A stretch of DNA of 25,880 bases from a virus. Shown in pieces: positions 1-6,724 of this stretch (positions are counted from its first letter, which is position 1; each line of letters starts with the position of its first letter). The notes under the pieces were generated by a model, which was not told the origin of the DNA, ran no database searches, and worked only from the letters and a program-made list of their open reading frames with translations. The stretch is from positions 1-25,880 of IMG/VR virus record IMGVR_UViG_3300007363_000090; one strand, given 5' to 3'. The position numbers were made by a program, and so were the translations under genes.

Positions 1-1308
1 CACATAATGAAAGTCGGTTTCCCAAATCTTGTTCGGCACATAATCAACCTTGCCGACCGCAGCACGCCCAGCGATAAAGAACGACTTGCTGGTGTCACCC
101 CAATACGCTTTCTCGATCGCGATAGCAATACGATCTTCTTCCAACATGGAAGATGCGAACAGTTCTTGTGCTTCCTGCACACGGAAATCCACGGTCGCTG
201 CCAACACCGATTCACCGCGACGGCCAGTACGAATGTTCGTAGCCGACTCGCCACCGAACTCGGCAGGGATAGCACCTTCGAGTCGTTCCTGACGTTCCAA
301 ACGATCCAACGCCTGCTCGGTCTTATAGCCCGGATTGACCTGCTGAGTACGCAGATCGCCACCCTTGACAACACCCAACAAACCAGACTTGCCGTCAGCC
401 AACTGCACAATCTCCGGGTTCTCACCGGGACGAGCCACCAAATATTCGTCAGGGAAAATGCCTCGCTCAATAGCGATTTCGGTGAGAGCCTGCAACCGGG
501 CGCGCGTGTAATACATACCGAGCAAACCGTCAAACTGACCGTGCGGGCGGTTCAGGGTGATGCGCTGCGGAATAACCGCCAACGGCATACCAGTCCGGTT
601 CGGGATGCGTTCCAGTTCAACAGCATCCGCACCCGACCGTTCAAACGGGGTCAACGACGGATCGTCCTGCTGACCCAACACACCCAACACCAACTCATGC
701 TCATCGACATACTCGATGAGTGTGAACATGGTGTCGTACTCAACTTTGCCGACACGCAACCGGCCATCAACCAAAGCCCCATAATTCTGAATCAGCCACG
801 AAAACGGCTTCCGATACGTGAAAATACAATCGTACGGAACCGGATTCTCCATGTCATCAGACGGACAAGGGAACGTGTCCAACGGGTTACGGATATGCCA
901 CTTCGGAGTCAACGTCTTGAAATCCGGCTTCAACACCACCGGACTGTTCGAGTAGGCGAGCAGATGGCGGGCGCGGCGACGCAACTTCATGTTCATCCGG
1001 TTCTGATCCCAGATACTCAACATCGCCTTCTTACGGGTAGCCGCCGAATCCTTCGACCGTTCCGACCCTTCCTTCAACGCCGGAAAAAACGGGGTCGGCA
1101 TCGTCGACGAAACACGCATCGACATCTGATCCAAACCCTGAACAAGCAAGTTCGCCACCGACGACTTGGCGTTTCGGTCAAGCTCTGAGAGTGGGATCAC
1201 TACGTCGCCGTCGGCAAGTTCCCTGACCTGTTGCATCTGCTGGTGAACGGGGCCGAGGTTCTGTCGGCGGGTTTTATATATCGCGACGATTTCCTCAATG
1301 GAACGCAC
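1..1308 (-). CDS. phage portal protein, 3' end outside the window
   Basis: The reading frame is open from a GTG at 1308 through base 1, giving 436 residues with no stop, so the C-terminus lies outside the window. Portal proteins form the dodecameric ring at one capsid vertex through which DNA is packaged and ejected. The call rests on position (next structural gene after terL on the same strand), on length, and on sequence character: an N-terminal helical part (SIEEIVAIYKTRR), a central region with RNPLDTFPCP and ERIPNRTGMPLAVIPQR, and a late GGESATNIRTGRRGE segment of the kind seen in portals of actinophages. An AAGGAG Shine-Dalgarno lies 5 nt before the GTG, partly inside a perfect 8-bp inverted repeat. 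The plus-strand frame over the same bases is a shadow. The portal family is likely; the subfamily is not resolved. Confidence 0.82.
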   Translation of the reverse strand, partial: MRSIEEIVAIYKTRRQNLGPVHQQMQQVRELADGDVVIPLSELDRNAKSSVANLLVQGLDQMSMRVSSTMPTPFFPALKEGSERSKDSAATRKKAMLSIWDQNRMNMKLRRRARHLLAYSNSPVVLKPDFKTLTPKWHIRNPLDTFPCPSDDMENPVPYDCIFTYRKPFSWLIQNYGALVDGRLRVGKVEYDTMFTLIEYVDEHELVLGVLGQQDDPSLTPFERSGADAVELERIPNRTGMPLAVIPQRITLNRPHGQFDGLLGMYYTRARLQALTEIAIERGIFPDEYLVARPGENPEIVQLADGKSGLLGVVKGGDLRTQQVNPGYKTEQALDRLERQERLEGAIPAEFGGESATNIRTGRRGESVLAATVDFRVQEAQELFASSMLEEDRIAIAIEKAYWGDTSKSFFIAGRAAVGKVDYVPNKIWETDFHYV

Positions 1309-1315
1309 TCAGACT

Positions 1316-1340
1316 CCTTAGGGCAAACTTACCCCTAAGG
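1316..1340 (-). promoter_or_regulatory. hairpin occluding the portal ribosome binding site
   Basis: A perfect inverted repeat, CCTTAGGG (1316-1323) and CCCTAAGG (1333-1340), with a 9-nt loop, lies in the short gap between the HNH gene and the portal gene. In the minus-strand mRNA the downstream arm supplies AAGG of the AAGGAG Shine-Dalgarno (1314-1319). The folded form would therefore hide the portal ribosome binding site. The repeat is seen in the sequence; the regulatory effect is inferred. Confidence 0.55.
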
Positions 1341-1357
1341 ATAACAGAAGTGACCTG

Positions 1358-1795
1358 CTAAAAGGAAAGATACCGATGCGCTTCGAGTAGCCGATCGGGG
1401 TTGTCTCTGAATTTGCCAAGAGCTGTGTTGCACGCGAAGCATAGCAGGCCCCGGATTTTTCCTGTTTTGTGGCAATGATCTACTGCCAGCAAACTGAGGT
1501 GGCCGCCTCGTGTGATGTGTCTTTCTGGTTCTTTGCAGATAGCGCACACGCCGTTTTGTGCGGCGGCTAGTTGGTCGTATTCGGCTTGGGTGATGTTGTA
1601 CTTGCGTCGGTAATGCTTTCGACGGTTCCAAATTCGCGCCATCTCTGGGTTCTTTTTTTGGTATTCAGTCGAGACGATGACTGCGCATTGTTTGCACCAT
1701 GCCGACAGGTTTCGTGTTCCGTCTTTCCGTACATACGATGACGGCCCGAACTGTGATTCTTCTTTTTCTACTTTGCACCTAGAACAAGTTTTCAT
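1358..1795 (-). CDS. endonuclease VII-like HNH nuclease
   Basis: 145 residues. The C-terminal half has the recombination endonuclease VII signature: CxxC at 84-87, LAVDHCHKTGKIRG (DHCH 106-109), then CFACNTALG (CFAC 119-122). Together these make a zinc-stabilised beta-beta-alpha-metal HNH site. The N-terminus adds another CxxC pair (C4/C7 and C34/C37), probably a second zinc knuckle. Family members either resolve branched DNA before packaging (T4 gp49 type) or act as free-standing homing nucleases. Its place between terL and the portal fits both: a packaging accessory, or an inserted mobile gene. ATG at 1795 has AGGA 4 nt upstream; it starts 24 nt after the terL stop and is probably cotranscribed with it. 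Confidence 0.85.
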   Translation of the reverse strand: MKTCSRCKVEKEESQFGPSSYVRKDGTRNLSAWCKQCAVIVSTEYQKKNPEMARIWNRRKHYRRKYNITQAEYDQLAAAQNGVCAICKEPERHITRGGHLSLLAVDHCHKTGKIRGLLCFACNTALGKFRDNPDRLLEAHRYLSF

Positions 1796-1819
1796 AGAGT
1801 CCTAGTGTATCACCTTTTG

Positions 1820-3814
1820 TTAGAGCCACGACGGTCGCCACATTCGGGGTGGCAGTTTCGGTTCCGTCAACTTCGGTGCGTGCAACAACGTGAACCAGAG
1901 AGCCATCGCCAAGTCGGTTCCCCGCTTCTTATCTTTCGTCCACGTCGAAAGTTCCTCCACCAGAGCGAGGGTTTTCCAGTTTGCGGTCAAAGTTGGGAGG
2001 CGAAGCGACCCTGATCGGACAACCGGAGGGATCAACGCTTCCAAACCGAGGTTCTCATCCAGTTTGTTGCGGCTGGTCGTATGCGGAATGACCATCACCT
2101 CACGGGATGCTTGCCAGCGACGCACAAAATCGTGTGCCAATAAGAACCTTTGGGCAGCGTTGATCTCAACAATGATGTGCGACACCGGATATCCCATCGT
2201 GTCGGCCCGCTGCACCCAATCTTCAAGAATTCCGGTGTACCTGCCGGTGGACAGGTCAAAGCCGAGTAGTTCTTCGGCGGTTAGTTTGACTCGTTCCAAG
2301 TCCACAACGTGATACAAACCGAGATCGGGTTGGACAACAGTCCAGATCACACCCCAAAAGTTCGCTGGTGACGGGTCAACCGAAATGATTGACACCCACG
2401 GTTGCCGTAGCAGGGGTGGCAGGTAGCCGGGTTGCCGGTCACGATCAATGCACCCCGTATAAAACACGCCGTCCGAGCCTGCGCCACCCGTCAACATGAC
2501 CCGCTCAACCAGCTGATAGTCGGTATCAATATCTTCCTGCTGGTACACAACCCGAAATTTGGTTGGTTGGTTGTGTTTGATGAACGACAAGTCTTTCCAC
2601 GGGAGACGCACCGGATCAAGAAGTGGGCCTTCCGGCCACGCTTTCGACCCCTTTGACCGTGACTTCGGGCCGGAATCCAACTCGTCGTAATACGCCCGAT
2701 AGGTGATGTGATGATACTTCTGCTTTTTTACCGGGTCACGCAGTTGTTCCTCCACGGTCGCATCCTCACCGGATGCTTCACCCCAATCCTCAATGTCATC
2801 GTAGGTGACCTTGTTGAGACAATGGGCGTACAGGTCGCCGGGGCCAAGCCGCTGACCGATCACCGCCACCAAACCACCCGGATCGCAACGAGCCTCAGCC
2901 ATCGAATCCCACCGTTCCAACAGGCGGTCACGCGCAACAGACTCCTTCGAATTCTCCGGTGACGCTACGTCGTCAAACAAACAGAGATCGGCACGATGAC
3001 CAATGAACTCCGAATCAATACCGTACGCCGACACGGTGGGTTCCTTATTGTCCAACCCGCCAAACCCCATCTGCTCAACAATGAACTCCTCCGCACGCCA
3101 CAACGAACCCGAAGCGGTTGGTTTGAACCTGCCGTAATCCTGCGCCAAACAACCCTCAGCATCAACCGCCAACCCCTTACGCACCAACTCCGGATCAACG
3201 ATCAACCGCGTGGGCCGTTCAAGAGTTTCGCGGATACGACGCGAATACATTTTCGCCAACGTCTGCGAAATCGAGCCGTACAGCACACGAATACCACGGT
3301 TACGAACAATGCACCACACCGCAACATCGTGAAACAGGGTGGACTTGCCTGCACCCGGAGGACAGTTCAAAACAAGAAACTCTTTCTCCTCCGACTCCAA
3401 ATATTGAACGATCCGATACGCAGCCTCAACCTGCCACGGTGACGGCACACGCCCTAGATAAACACGTCGAAAATAATCGAAATCATCCCAACCACGTTTC
3501 GCACGTTCCGACAACCGCTCATACGGAATAACAGGCGGCAGTTCTGCGATCTCGTCAAGGTTTGCACGCAACTTGTCTAACGACTTGCCGGAACGGTTCG
3601 CTTTATGGCTCGCAGTTTGCTCCGCGAAATCGGCGGCTTTCAACTCGACTTCAAGTTTGCGGCGTTTCGCATCCCACTTTTGGCCGGTGTTGTAATGAAT
3701 CCCGGCGATCTTGCACGCTTCGGTGATCGAGATACCGGCAGCGCGAGCTTCCCAAAAACGAATTTTATCTTCGTTCGGTACGAACCGTCTGCCTGAGTTT
3801 TGGTTACCTGTCAT
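1820..3814 (-). CDS. terL: terminase large subunit (ATPase/nuclease)
   Basis: 664 residues from the ATG at 3814 (MTGNQNSGRR); the longer open frame upstream runs into the divergent control region and is unlikely to be translated. TerL cuts concatemeric DNA and drives it through the portal. Visible motifs: Walker A LNCPPGAGKST (149-159), Walker B LCLFDD (277-282), coupling-type motif AVIGQR (317-322), and RNase H-like nuclease acids D480 (ISVDPSPA), E550 (HIIVEINAA) and D634 (GTDLAMALW). Residues about 15-60 (EARAAGISITEACKIAGIHYNTGQKW) look like a helix-turn-helix, as in small terminase subunits. No separate terS is seen nearby, so the DNA-recognition domain may be fused here. A TACAAT -10 hexamer ends 9 nt before the ATG, suggesting a leaderless or near-leaderless message. 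Confidence 0.95.
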   Translation of the reverse strand: MTGNQNSGRRFVPNEDKIRFWEARAAGISITEACKIAGIHYNTGQKWDAKRRKLEVELKAADFAEQTASHKANRSGKSLDKLRANLDEIAELPPVIPYERLSERAKRGWDDFDYFRRVYLGRVPSPWQVEAAYRIVQYLESEEKEFLVLNCPPGAGKSTLFHDVAVWCIVRNRGIRVLYGSISQTLAKMYSRRIRETLERPTRLIVDPELVRKGLAVDAEGCLAQDYGRFKPTASGSLWRAEEFIVEQMGFGGLDNKEPTVSAYGIDSEFIGHRADLCLFDDVASPENSKESVARDRLLERWDSMAEARCDPGGLVAVIGQRLGPGDLYAHCLNKVTYDDIEDWGEASGEDATVEEQLRDPVKKQKYHHITYRAYYDELDSGPKSRSKGSKAWPEGPLLDPVRLPWKDLSFIKHNQPTKFRVVYQQEDIDTDYQLVERVMLTGGAGSDGVFYTGCIDRDRQPGYLPPLLRQPWVSIISVDPSPANFWGVIWTVVQPDLGLYHVVDLERVKLTAEELLGFDLSTGRYTGILEDWVQRADTMGYPVSHIIVEINAAQRFLLAHDFVRRWQASREVMVIPHTTSRNKLDENLGLEALIPPVVRSGSLRLPTLTANWKTLALVEELSTWTKDKKRGTDLAMALWFTLLHAPKLTEPKLPPRMWRPSWL

Positions 3815-3829
3815 GGTGTTCCCATTGTA
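3814..3829 (-). promoter_or_regulatory. probable leaderless promoter of terL
   Basis: On the minus strand TACAAT (3824-3829; 5 of 6 matches to TATAAT) is followed by 9 nt and then the terL ATG. No good -35 hexamer is seen at 16-18 nt and no convincing Shine-Dalgarno fits before the start. Transcription would begin at or within a few bases of the start codon. Leaderless messages are common in Actinobacteria. Confidence 0.45.
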
Positions 3830-3833
3830 AAGT

Positions 3834-3955
3834 GAAACGCCCGCCCCATGCTTGGCATCGGACGGGCGTTTCGGTGTGGGGGAAAGTGACGGGCCGGAGA
3901 AGAACAACAGCCCGTCAAAATCAGAATAGCACCTTGCACACCAGAACACAAGGTG
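3834..3955. promoter_or_regulatory. divergent control region with three inverted repeats
   Basis: Three perfect inverted repeats lie between divergent terL and the replication gene. IR1: GAAACGCCCG (3834-3843) and CGGGCGTTTC (3863-3872), with an inner ATGC/GCAT stem in the loop. IR2: GACGGGC (3888-3894) and GCCCGTC (3910-3916). IR3: CACCTTG (3930-3936) and CAAGGTG (3949-3955), which overlaps the -35 and spacer of the rightward promoter. GACGGGC occurs in IR1 (3861-3867) and in both arms of IR2, as expected for repeated binding of one protein. IR1 could also act as a terminator shielding terL from antisense reading. Functions are inferred. Confidence 0.6.
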
Positions 3956-3962
3956 GTAGATT
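3934..3962 (+). promoter_or_regulatory. sigma70-like promoter of the replication operon
   Basis: TTGCAC (3934-3939), a 17-nt spacer and TAGATT (3957-3962) lie about 30 nt before the ATG at 3992. The leader carries AAGGA ahead of the start. A 7-bp inverted repeat (3930-3936/3949-3955) covers the -35 and spacer and is a candidate operator. Confidence 0.6.
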
Positions 3963-3991
3963 GAAACCGTAGCGGGAAGCAAGGAACAGAG

Positions 3992-4735
3992 ATGAGCGCA
4001 GAAGCATCGAGCTTCGTATGGCGATACTCGCCGTACACCGGAACCAAATTTGCGATCCACCTCGCCATCGGTGACGTAGTGAACGACACCAACGACAACC
4101 TGTTCTGGATGGCCACCCGAACCCTCGCCCAGAAAACCCGGTCAAACCGGCGAACCGTCCAACGAGTCATCGACGAAATGGTTGCTGACGGATACCTAGA
4201 AGCCGTCAAAGCCGCCACCCAACACCGCCCAGCCGTCTATCGGTTTATCCACAAGACCAGCCCGATGATCTGGGGTGACGAGTCCAGAGGCGACATTTCG
4301 TCCCTCAGGGGCGACATTTCGTCCCCCAGAGGCGGTCACAGACCGCCCGAACTAAATATAACTAAACATGAACCCAAACCTTCTTCATCATCTGACGATG
4401 ATGGATTCAACAAGTTCTGGGCCGAATACCCCCGCAAAGTAGGAAAAGGCACCGCCCGGAGAGCATGGAAAACCGCGATCAAAAAAACCGATCTGGACAC
4501 CATCCTCGAAGCCACCCTCACCTACCGGCTTAGCTGCTCCAAAGAAACCCAATACATTGCGCACCCGGCAACATGGTTGAACGGTGAACGATGGGCCGAC
4601 AACCAAGAATCCTTGCACACTACAAACAAACCTGATCTTCCGGTTTGGGTGCCGTGCGGAACCTGTCAGAACGGGTGGATTGAAACAAACGACAACCGGC
4701 TAGCCCCCTGCCCCTGCACCAAAGGACAACCATGA
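3992..4735 (+). CDS. replication-initiator-like winged-helix protein
   Basis: 247 residues. Residues about 18-75 (KFAIHLAIGDVVNDTNDNLFWMATRTLAQ, then RRTVQRVIDEMVADGYLEAV) form a winged helix-turn-helix like phage O-type replication proteins. Residues 139-203 (FNKFWAEYPRKVGKGTARRAW, then YIAHPATWLNGERW) form the C-terminal domain common in phage replication and primosome-loading proteins. A last segment has CGTC (222-225) and CPC (240-242), a possible zinc ribbon. The linker encodes RGDISS twice from a 21-bp direct repeat, and in phages of this type the origin often lies inside the initiator gene. First gene of a rightward operon behind its own promoter; it overlaps the next gene by ATGA. Binding to its own repeats is inferred. 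Confidence 0.75.
   Translation: MSAEASSFVWRYSPYTGTKFAIHLAIGDVVNDTNDNLFWMATRTLAQKTRSNRRTVQRVIDEMVADGYLEAVKAATQHRPAVYRFIHKTSPMIWGDESRGDISSLRGDISSPRGGHRPPELNITKHEPKPSSSSDDDGFNKFWAEYPRKVGKGTARRAWKTAIKKTDLDTILEATLTYRLSCSKETQYIAHPATWLNGERWADNQESLHTTNKPDLPVWVPCGTCQNGWIETNDNRLAPCPCTKGQP
4285..4335. repeat. 21-bp direct repeats (iteron-like) inside the replication gene
   Basis: Two adjacent units, 4285-4305 and 4306-4326, differ at only 2 of 21 positions and share GGCGACATTTCGTCCC. A third, partial unit (CAGAGGCGG, 4327-4335) follows. The unit is a multiple of three, so the frame is kept and the protein reads RGDISSL RGDISSP RG. The position within an initiator-like gene suggests origin iterons, as in lambda O. 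No AT-rich unwinding element is obvious beside it, although the stretch right after (CTAAATATAACTAAACATG) is AT-rich. Confidence 0.6.
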
Positions 4736-5001
4736 ACCCTCGCACCGACACCCTCCACAAAGCCGAACAACTCATCAACGGAGACCGCAACAACCAATAC
4801 GGCCCACCCACCCAAGACTTCACCCGCACCGCCCAACTCTGGGCCGCATACCTCGAACACCCCATCCACCCACACGACGTAGCCGCCCTCATGTGCCTCC
4901 TCAAACTCTCCCGGATCGCATGGCAACCCGAAAAACACGACTCATGGATCGACCTCGCCGGATACGCCGCCTGCGGCTACGAAACCACCCTACAATCCTG
5001 A
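4732..5001 (+). CDS. DUF6378-like phage protein
   Basis: 89 residues starting at an ATG that overlaps the previous stop by 4 nt. The sequence has the hallmarks of a small phage family usually called DUF6378: NGDRNNQYGPPTQDFTRTAQLW (24-45), DVAALMCLLKLSRIA (58-72) and HDSWIDLAGYAACG (77-90, near the end). The all-helical character and the acidic DSWIDLAGY motif recall MazG-like nucleotide pyrophosphohydrolases, so a nucleotide-pool role is possible but unproven. Next to a replication initiator, such a role would make sense. The coding strand is strikingly A/C-rich. Confidence 0.7.
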   Translation: MNPRTDTLHKAEQLINGDRNNQYGPPTQDFTRTAQLWAAYLEHPIHPHDVAALMCLLKLSRIAWQPEKHDSWIDLAGYAACGYETTLQS

Positions 5002-5003
5002 CC

Positions 5004-5240
5004 ATGAGCTGGAACGAACAAGACGCAACCATCATCGAACTACAAACCGCACTCATGCGCTACCAAGCAATCATCGACGAACTCAAAGACGAAAACGATG
5101 ATCTCATCGACCAGTTAGCTGACAACGACGAACGCATCTACGAACTCGAATCCCACCCCCACCGCTACCATCGGCTCGCCGCCACCCTCGGAATCATCGC
5201 CCTCATCCAAACCATCAACCTCCTCATCTGCCTCCTATGA
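5004..5240 (+). CDS. small coiled-coil protein with C-terminal membrane anchor
   Basis: 78 residues from the ATG at 5004, two bases after the previous stop. A longer frame upstream exists only because the DUF6378 gene is open in that frame. Residues 8-50 form a charged heptad-like helix (IIELQTALMRYQAIIDELKD, then ENDDLIDQLADNDERIYELE). Residues about 59-78 (AATLGIIALIQTINLLICLL) are one hydrophobic span ending the protein. That architecture suits a tail-anchored membrane protein or membrane-linked replication scaffold; a spanin-like role is less likely in this position. Overlaps the next gene by ATGA. Confidence 0.6.
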   Translation: MSWNEQDATIIELQTALMRYQAIIDELKDENDDLIDQLADNDERIYELESHPHRYHRLAATLGIIALIQTINLLICLL

Positions 5241-5434
5241 AATGGGCCGGAGACAACATCATTGATCACATGCTCGACACCATCCGCGACTGGAAAACCC
5301 AATCCCAACAATGGGAACAAACCGCCAAACAACTAGCCGACAGCCTCAAAACCGAACCCTGCACCCCCAAACAACAAGAAGCCCTCACCAACTACACCCG
5401 CCAAACCCGCCGCAAATACCGTAACAAAAAATAG
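5237..5434 (+). CDS. small hydrophilic protein, function unknown
   Basis: 65 residues, not recognised. It starts at an ATG overlapping the preceding stop by 4 nt, so it is translationally coupled. The first half is helical and Gln-rich (WKTQSQQWEQTAKQLADSLK); the end is basic (RQTRRKYRNKK) and may touch nucleic acid. Last gene of the 3992 operon; its TAG stop is also the first base triplet of a 16-bp near-perfect palindrome. Confidence 0.5.
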   Translation: MKWAGDNIIDHMLDTIRDWKTQSQQWEQTAKQLADSLKTEPCTPKQQEALTNYTRQTRRKYRNKK

Positions 5435-5447
5435 GCCATTTGGCCTA
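5432..5447 (+). promoter_or_regulatory. palindrome at operon end
   Basis: TAGGCCA (5432-5438), TT, TGGCCTA (5441-5447) overlaps the stop codon of the last gene of the operon. It would give a short 6-bp RNA hairpin with no T-tract after it, so it is either a weak transcript end or a protein-binding site. Confidence 0.35.
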
Positions 5448-5888
5448 CCCCGATCACAGCTCCCAACTGCTACAATCAATACCACAACCGATCAGAAACG
5501 CAACACAGCGTACCCTCGTTGCACAGGGCGGGCTTCACACACGGAAACGTGGGTAGACCCCCCATGCCCCAGACGGCCCAAACCAACGGCACACAGGCAA
5601 TAAGCGGGGGAGCAGGCAAGCGCAAGCACCACCAACAAACAAGACATGAGCCGTGTCACAAAACAAAGGCCGGGAATCCGACAGAGGCAACCGGATGGGT
5701 GGCATAACAACTCTTTATCTTCCCTCCCCCCAGAGTGGTTCGCGCCACACCCACGCAGCACACCAAACAAAACCACACACACCGATCACAAGTAATATCT
5801 ACCTCCCCGGCGCGGGCGCGTCGGCAGACCCCCGGTCGAGGCTGGCAGCCGGACGAGTCGAGGGTCGAATAGTTGCAGAGTGCAAGCG

Positions 5889-5916
5889 TCCTGACATAAG
5901 GGACATTATGGGCGTG
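5889..5916. other. dif-like XerCD site candidate
   Basis: The site has an 11-base left arm TCCTGACATAA (5889-5899), a 6-base centre GGGACA (5900-5905) and an 11-base right arm TTATGGGCGTG (5906-5916). The inner arms CATAA and TTATG with exactly six bases between them match the core geometry of E. coli dif (CATAA-N6-TTATG). The outer right arm is not the usual A/T-rich XerD half. It could instead be an operator. Host XerCD use is inferred. Confidence 0.4.
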
Positions 5917-6116
5917 GCTACCCTCCCCCTAAAGCCCCCACCATTCGGCAACAGACCACCACCCGGCGCGCTGGCCGGACACGCTGTCGACCACCAGCTC
6001 ACACCATCAGCAGCACATGGGCCCGAACCATCCGACCCTGTGTGTTTCGGGAGAGCGTCGCGCCTATCTGGTGGGTGTGGTGTGTTGGTTGGTGGTTGCC
6101 GGGTTGGTGTTGGTTG

Positions 6117-6144
6117 TTGACTTGTTGGGTGTGGGTGGTAGTTT
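6117..6144 (+). promoter_or_regulatory. weak promoter candidate for the 6193 operon
   Basis: TTGACT (6117-6122), 16 nt, TAGTTT (6139-6144). The -35 is good and the -10 matches only three positions. It lies about 50 nt before the ATG at 6193 in strongly G/T-rich DNA, where chance matches are easier. Confidence 0.3.
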
Positions 6145-6192
6145 GTGGGTGTGGTGGTCGTGGGGATCGCCCAAGAGTCAAGGAGAGTGGAA

Positions 6193-6630
6193 ATGGGTGA
6201 GTTGGTGGCTAAGTGTCAGTCGTGTGGGTCGACTGAGTATCTGTATGAGGTTCAGCCTGTTGGGTGGCTTCCTCAGTTCATGTGTGAGGACTGTCGCCAT
6301 AACGAGGGTGTGGATGTGTTGGCGTTGTTGGATGATGCGACGGGTCGTGTGTGGGAGTCGTGGCATACGGGTGGCAACTGTTACGCGTTGAGTGTTCAGA
6401 GTGTTGATAGGGCTGGTGACTATGTGATGGTGACTGGTGAGGATGTGTTGTCGCGTTTTGGTGATCTGTGTGATTTCGGGAGTGCTGTGAAGGTTGGGTA
6501 TTACCCTGATGAGGATTCGTGTGAGGCGCAGTTTTTGGTGGTTCGTGAGTTTGGTCGTCGTGTGACTGTTGGTGATGTGGTGCAGGTGGTCGCTGACGCG
6601 TTTGATGAGTGGGGGATCAAGCGTTCCTGA
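6193..6630 (+). CDS. zinc-ribbon-containing protein, function unknown
   Basis: 145 residues from the ATG at 6193, preceded by AAGGAG with 7-nt spacing; the longer frame from 6145 is rejected for lack of such a site. C8/C11 and C31/C34 (CQSC, then CEDC) form an N-terminal zinc ribbon. The rest is acidic, beta-rich and unrecognised (DYVMVTGEDVLSRFGDLCDF, VVREFGRRVTVGDVVQVV). First gene of the rightward operon after the gene-free region. Codons are dominated by G and T, the reverse of the operon ending at 5434. A structured RNA element starts 2 nt after its stop. Confidence 0.65.
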   Translation: MGELVAKCQSCGSTEYLYEVQPVGWLPQFMCEDCRHNEGVDVLALLDDATGRVWESWHTGGNCYALSVQSVDRAGDYVMVTGEDVLSRFGDLCDFGSAVKVGYYPDEDSCEAQFLVVREFGRRVTVGDVVQVVADAFDEWGIKRS

Positions 6631-6632
6631 GT

Positions 6633-6720
6633 GTTGGTGGCTTCGTCCTAGTGGACTTGTCAGGGTGCGATTCCTTGACGAAGCGCGAGGCTTTCGCTCT
6701 GCCTTCAAATGGGCGAGATG
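6633..6720 (+). ncRNA. tRNA-minihelix-like RNA element, copy 1
   Basis: Conserved lead GTTGGTG (6633-6639). P1 5' strand GCTTCGT (6640-6646). Joining segment CCTAGTGGACTTGT (6647-6660). P2 CAGGG (6661-6665), loop TGCGATT (6666-6672), CCTTG (6673-6677). P1 3' strand ACGAAGC (6678-6684). After GC comes P3 GAGGC/GCCTT (6687-6691, 6701-6705), then CGAGATGGGAAA up to the next start codon. P1 is 7 bp and P2 is 5 bp with a 7-nt loop; no base separates the P2 and P1 3' strands, as in a tRNA acceptor/T-arm. The loop resembles a T-loop (UNCRANY). Copy 2 supports every stem by mostly compensatory change. It sits between two genes of one operon, so cis-regulation or RNase P processing is plausible. Confidence 0.75.
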
Positions 6721-6724
6721 GGAA

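Larger units (their letters stand above)
5435..6192. other. 758-bp gene-free region with composition switch
   Basis: No convincing gene. Open frames here lack a usable ribosome binding site or recognisable protein character. The first 600 bases are A/C-rich on the plus strand with GC-rich patches (about 5810-5870). From about 6045 the plus strand becomes extremely G/T-rich. Contents: the palindrome at 5432-5447, a dif-like inverted site at 5889-5916, and a weak promoter at 6117-6144. An origin, a resolution site or an undetected RNA are the plausible roles. Confidence 0.55.

Noticed and set aside
7-1188. 393-residue plus-strand open frame
   Set aside because: It is the shadow of the portal gene on the minus strand; the product is Arg/His/Gln/Leu-rich with no domain character and no ribosome site.
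5519-5795. Small open frames in the gene-free region, including a 49-codon frame starting at 5646 and frames on the minus strand
   Set aside because: No ribosome sites, no recognised motifs, no coupling overlaps. The 5646 frame has A/C-rich codons like its neighbours, so a remnant gene cannot be excluded.
5653-6120. 155-residue plus-strand open frame across the dif-like site and the composition flip
   Set aside because: Residue composition changes abruptly with the base composition, as expected for translated non-coding DNA.
5441-6190. CRISPR array or attachment-site repeats
   Set aside because: No regularly spaced direct repeats were seen here or elsewhere in the window.
6640-6684. A complete tRNA gene
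   Set aside because: Acceptor and T-arm geometry is present but only 14 nt replace the D and anticodon arms, and no CCA follows, so it is not a functional tRNA.
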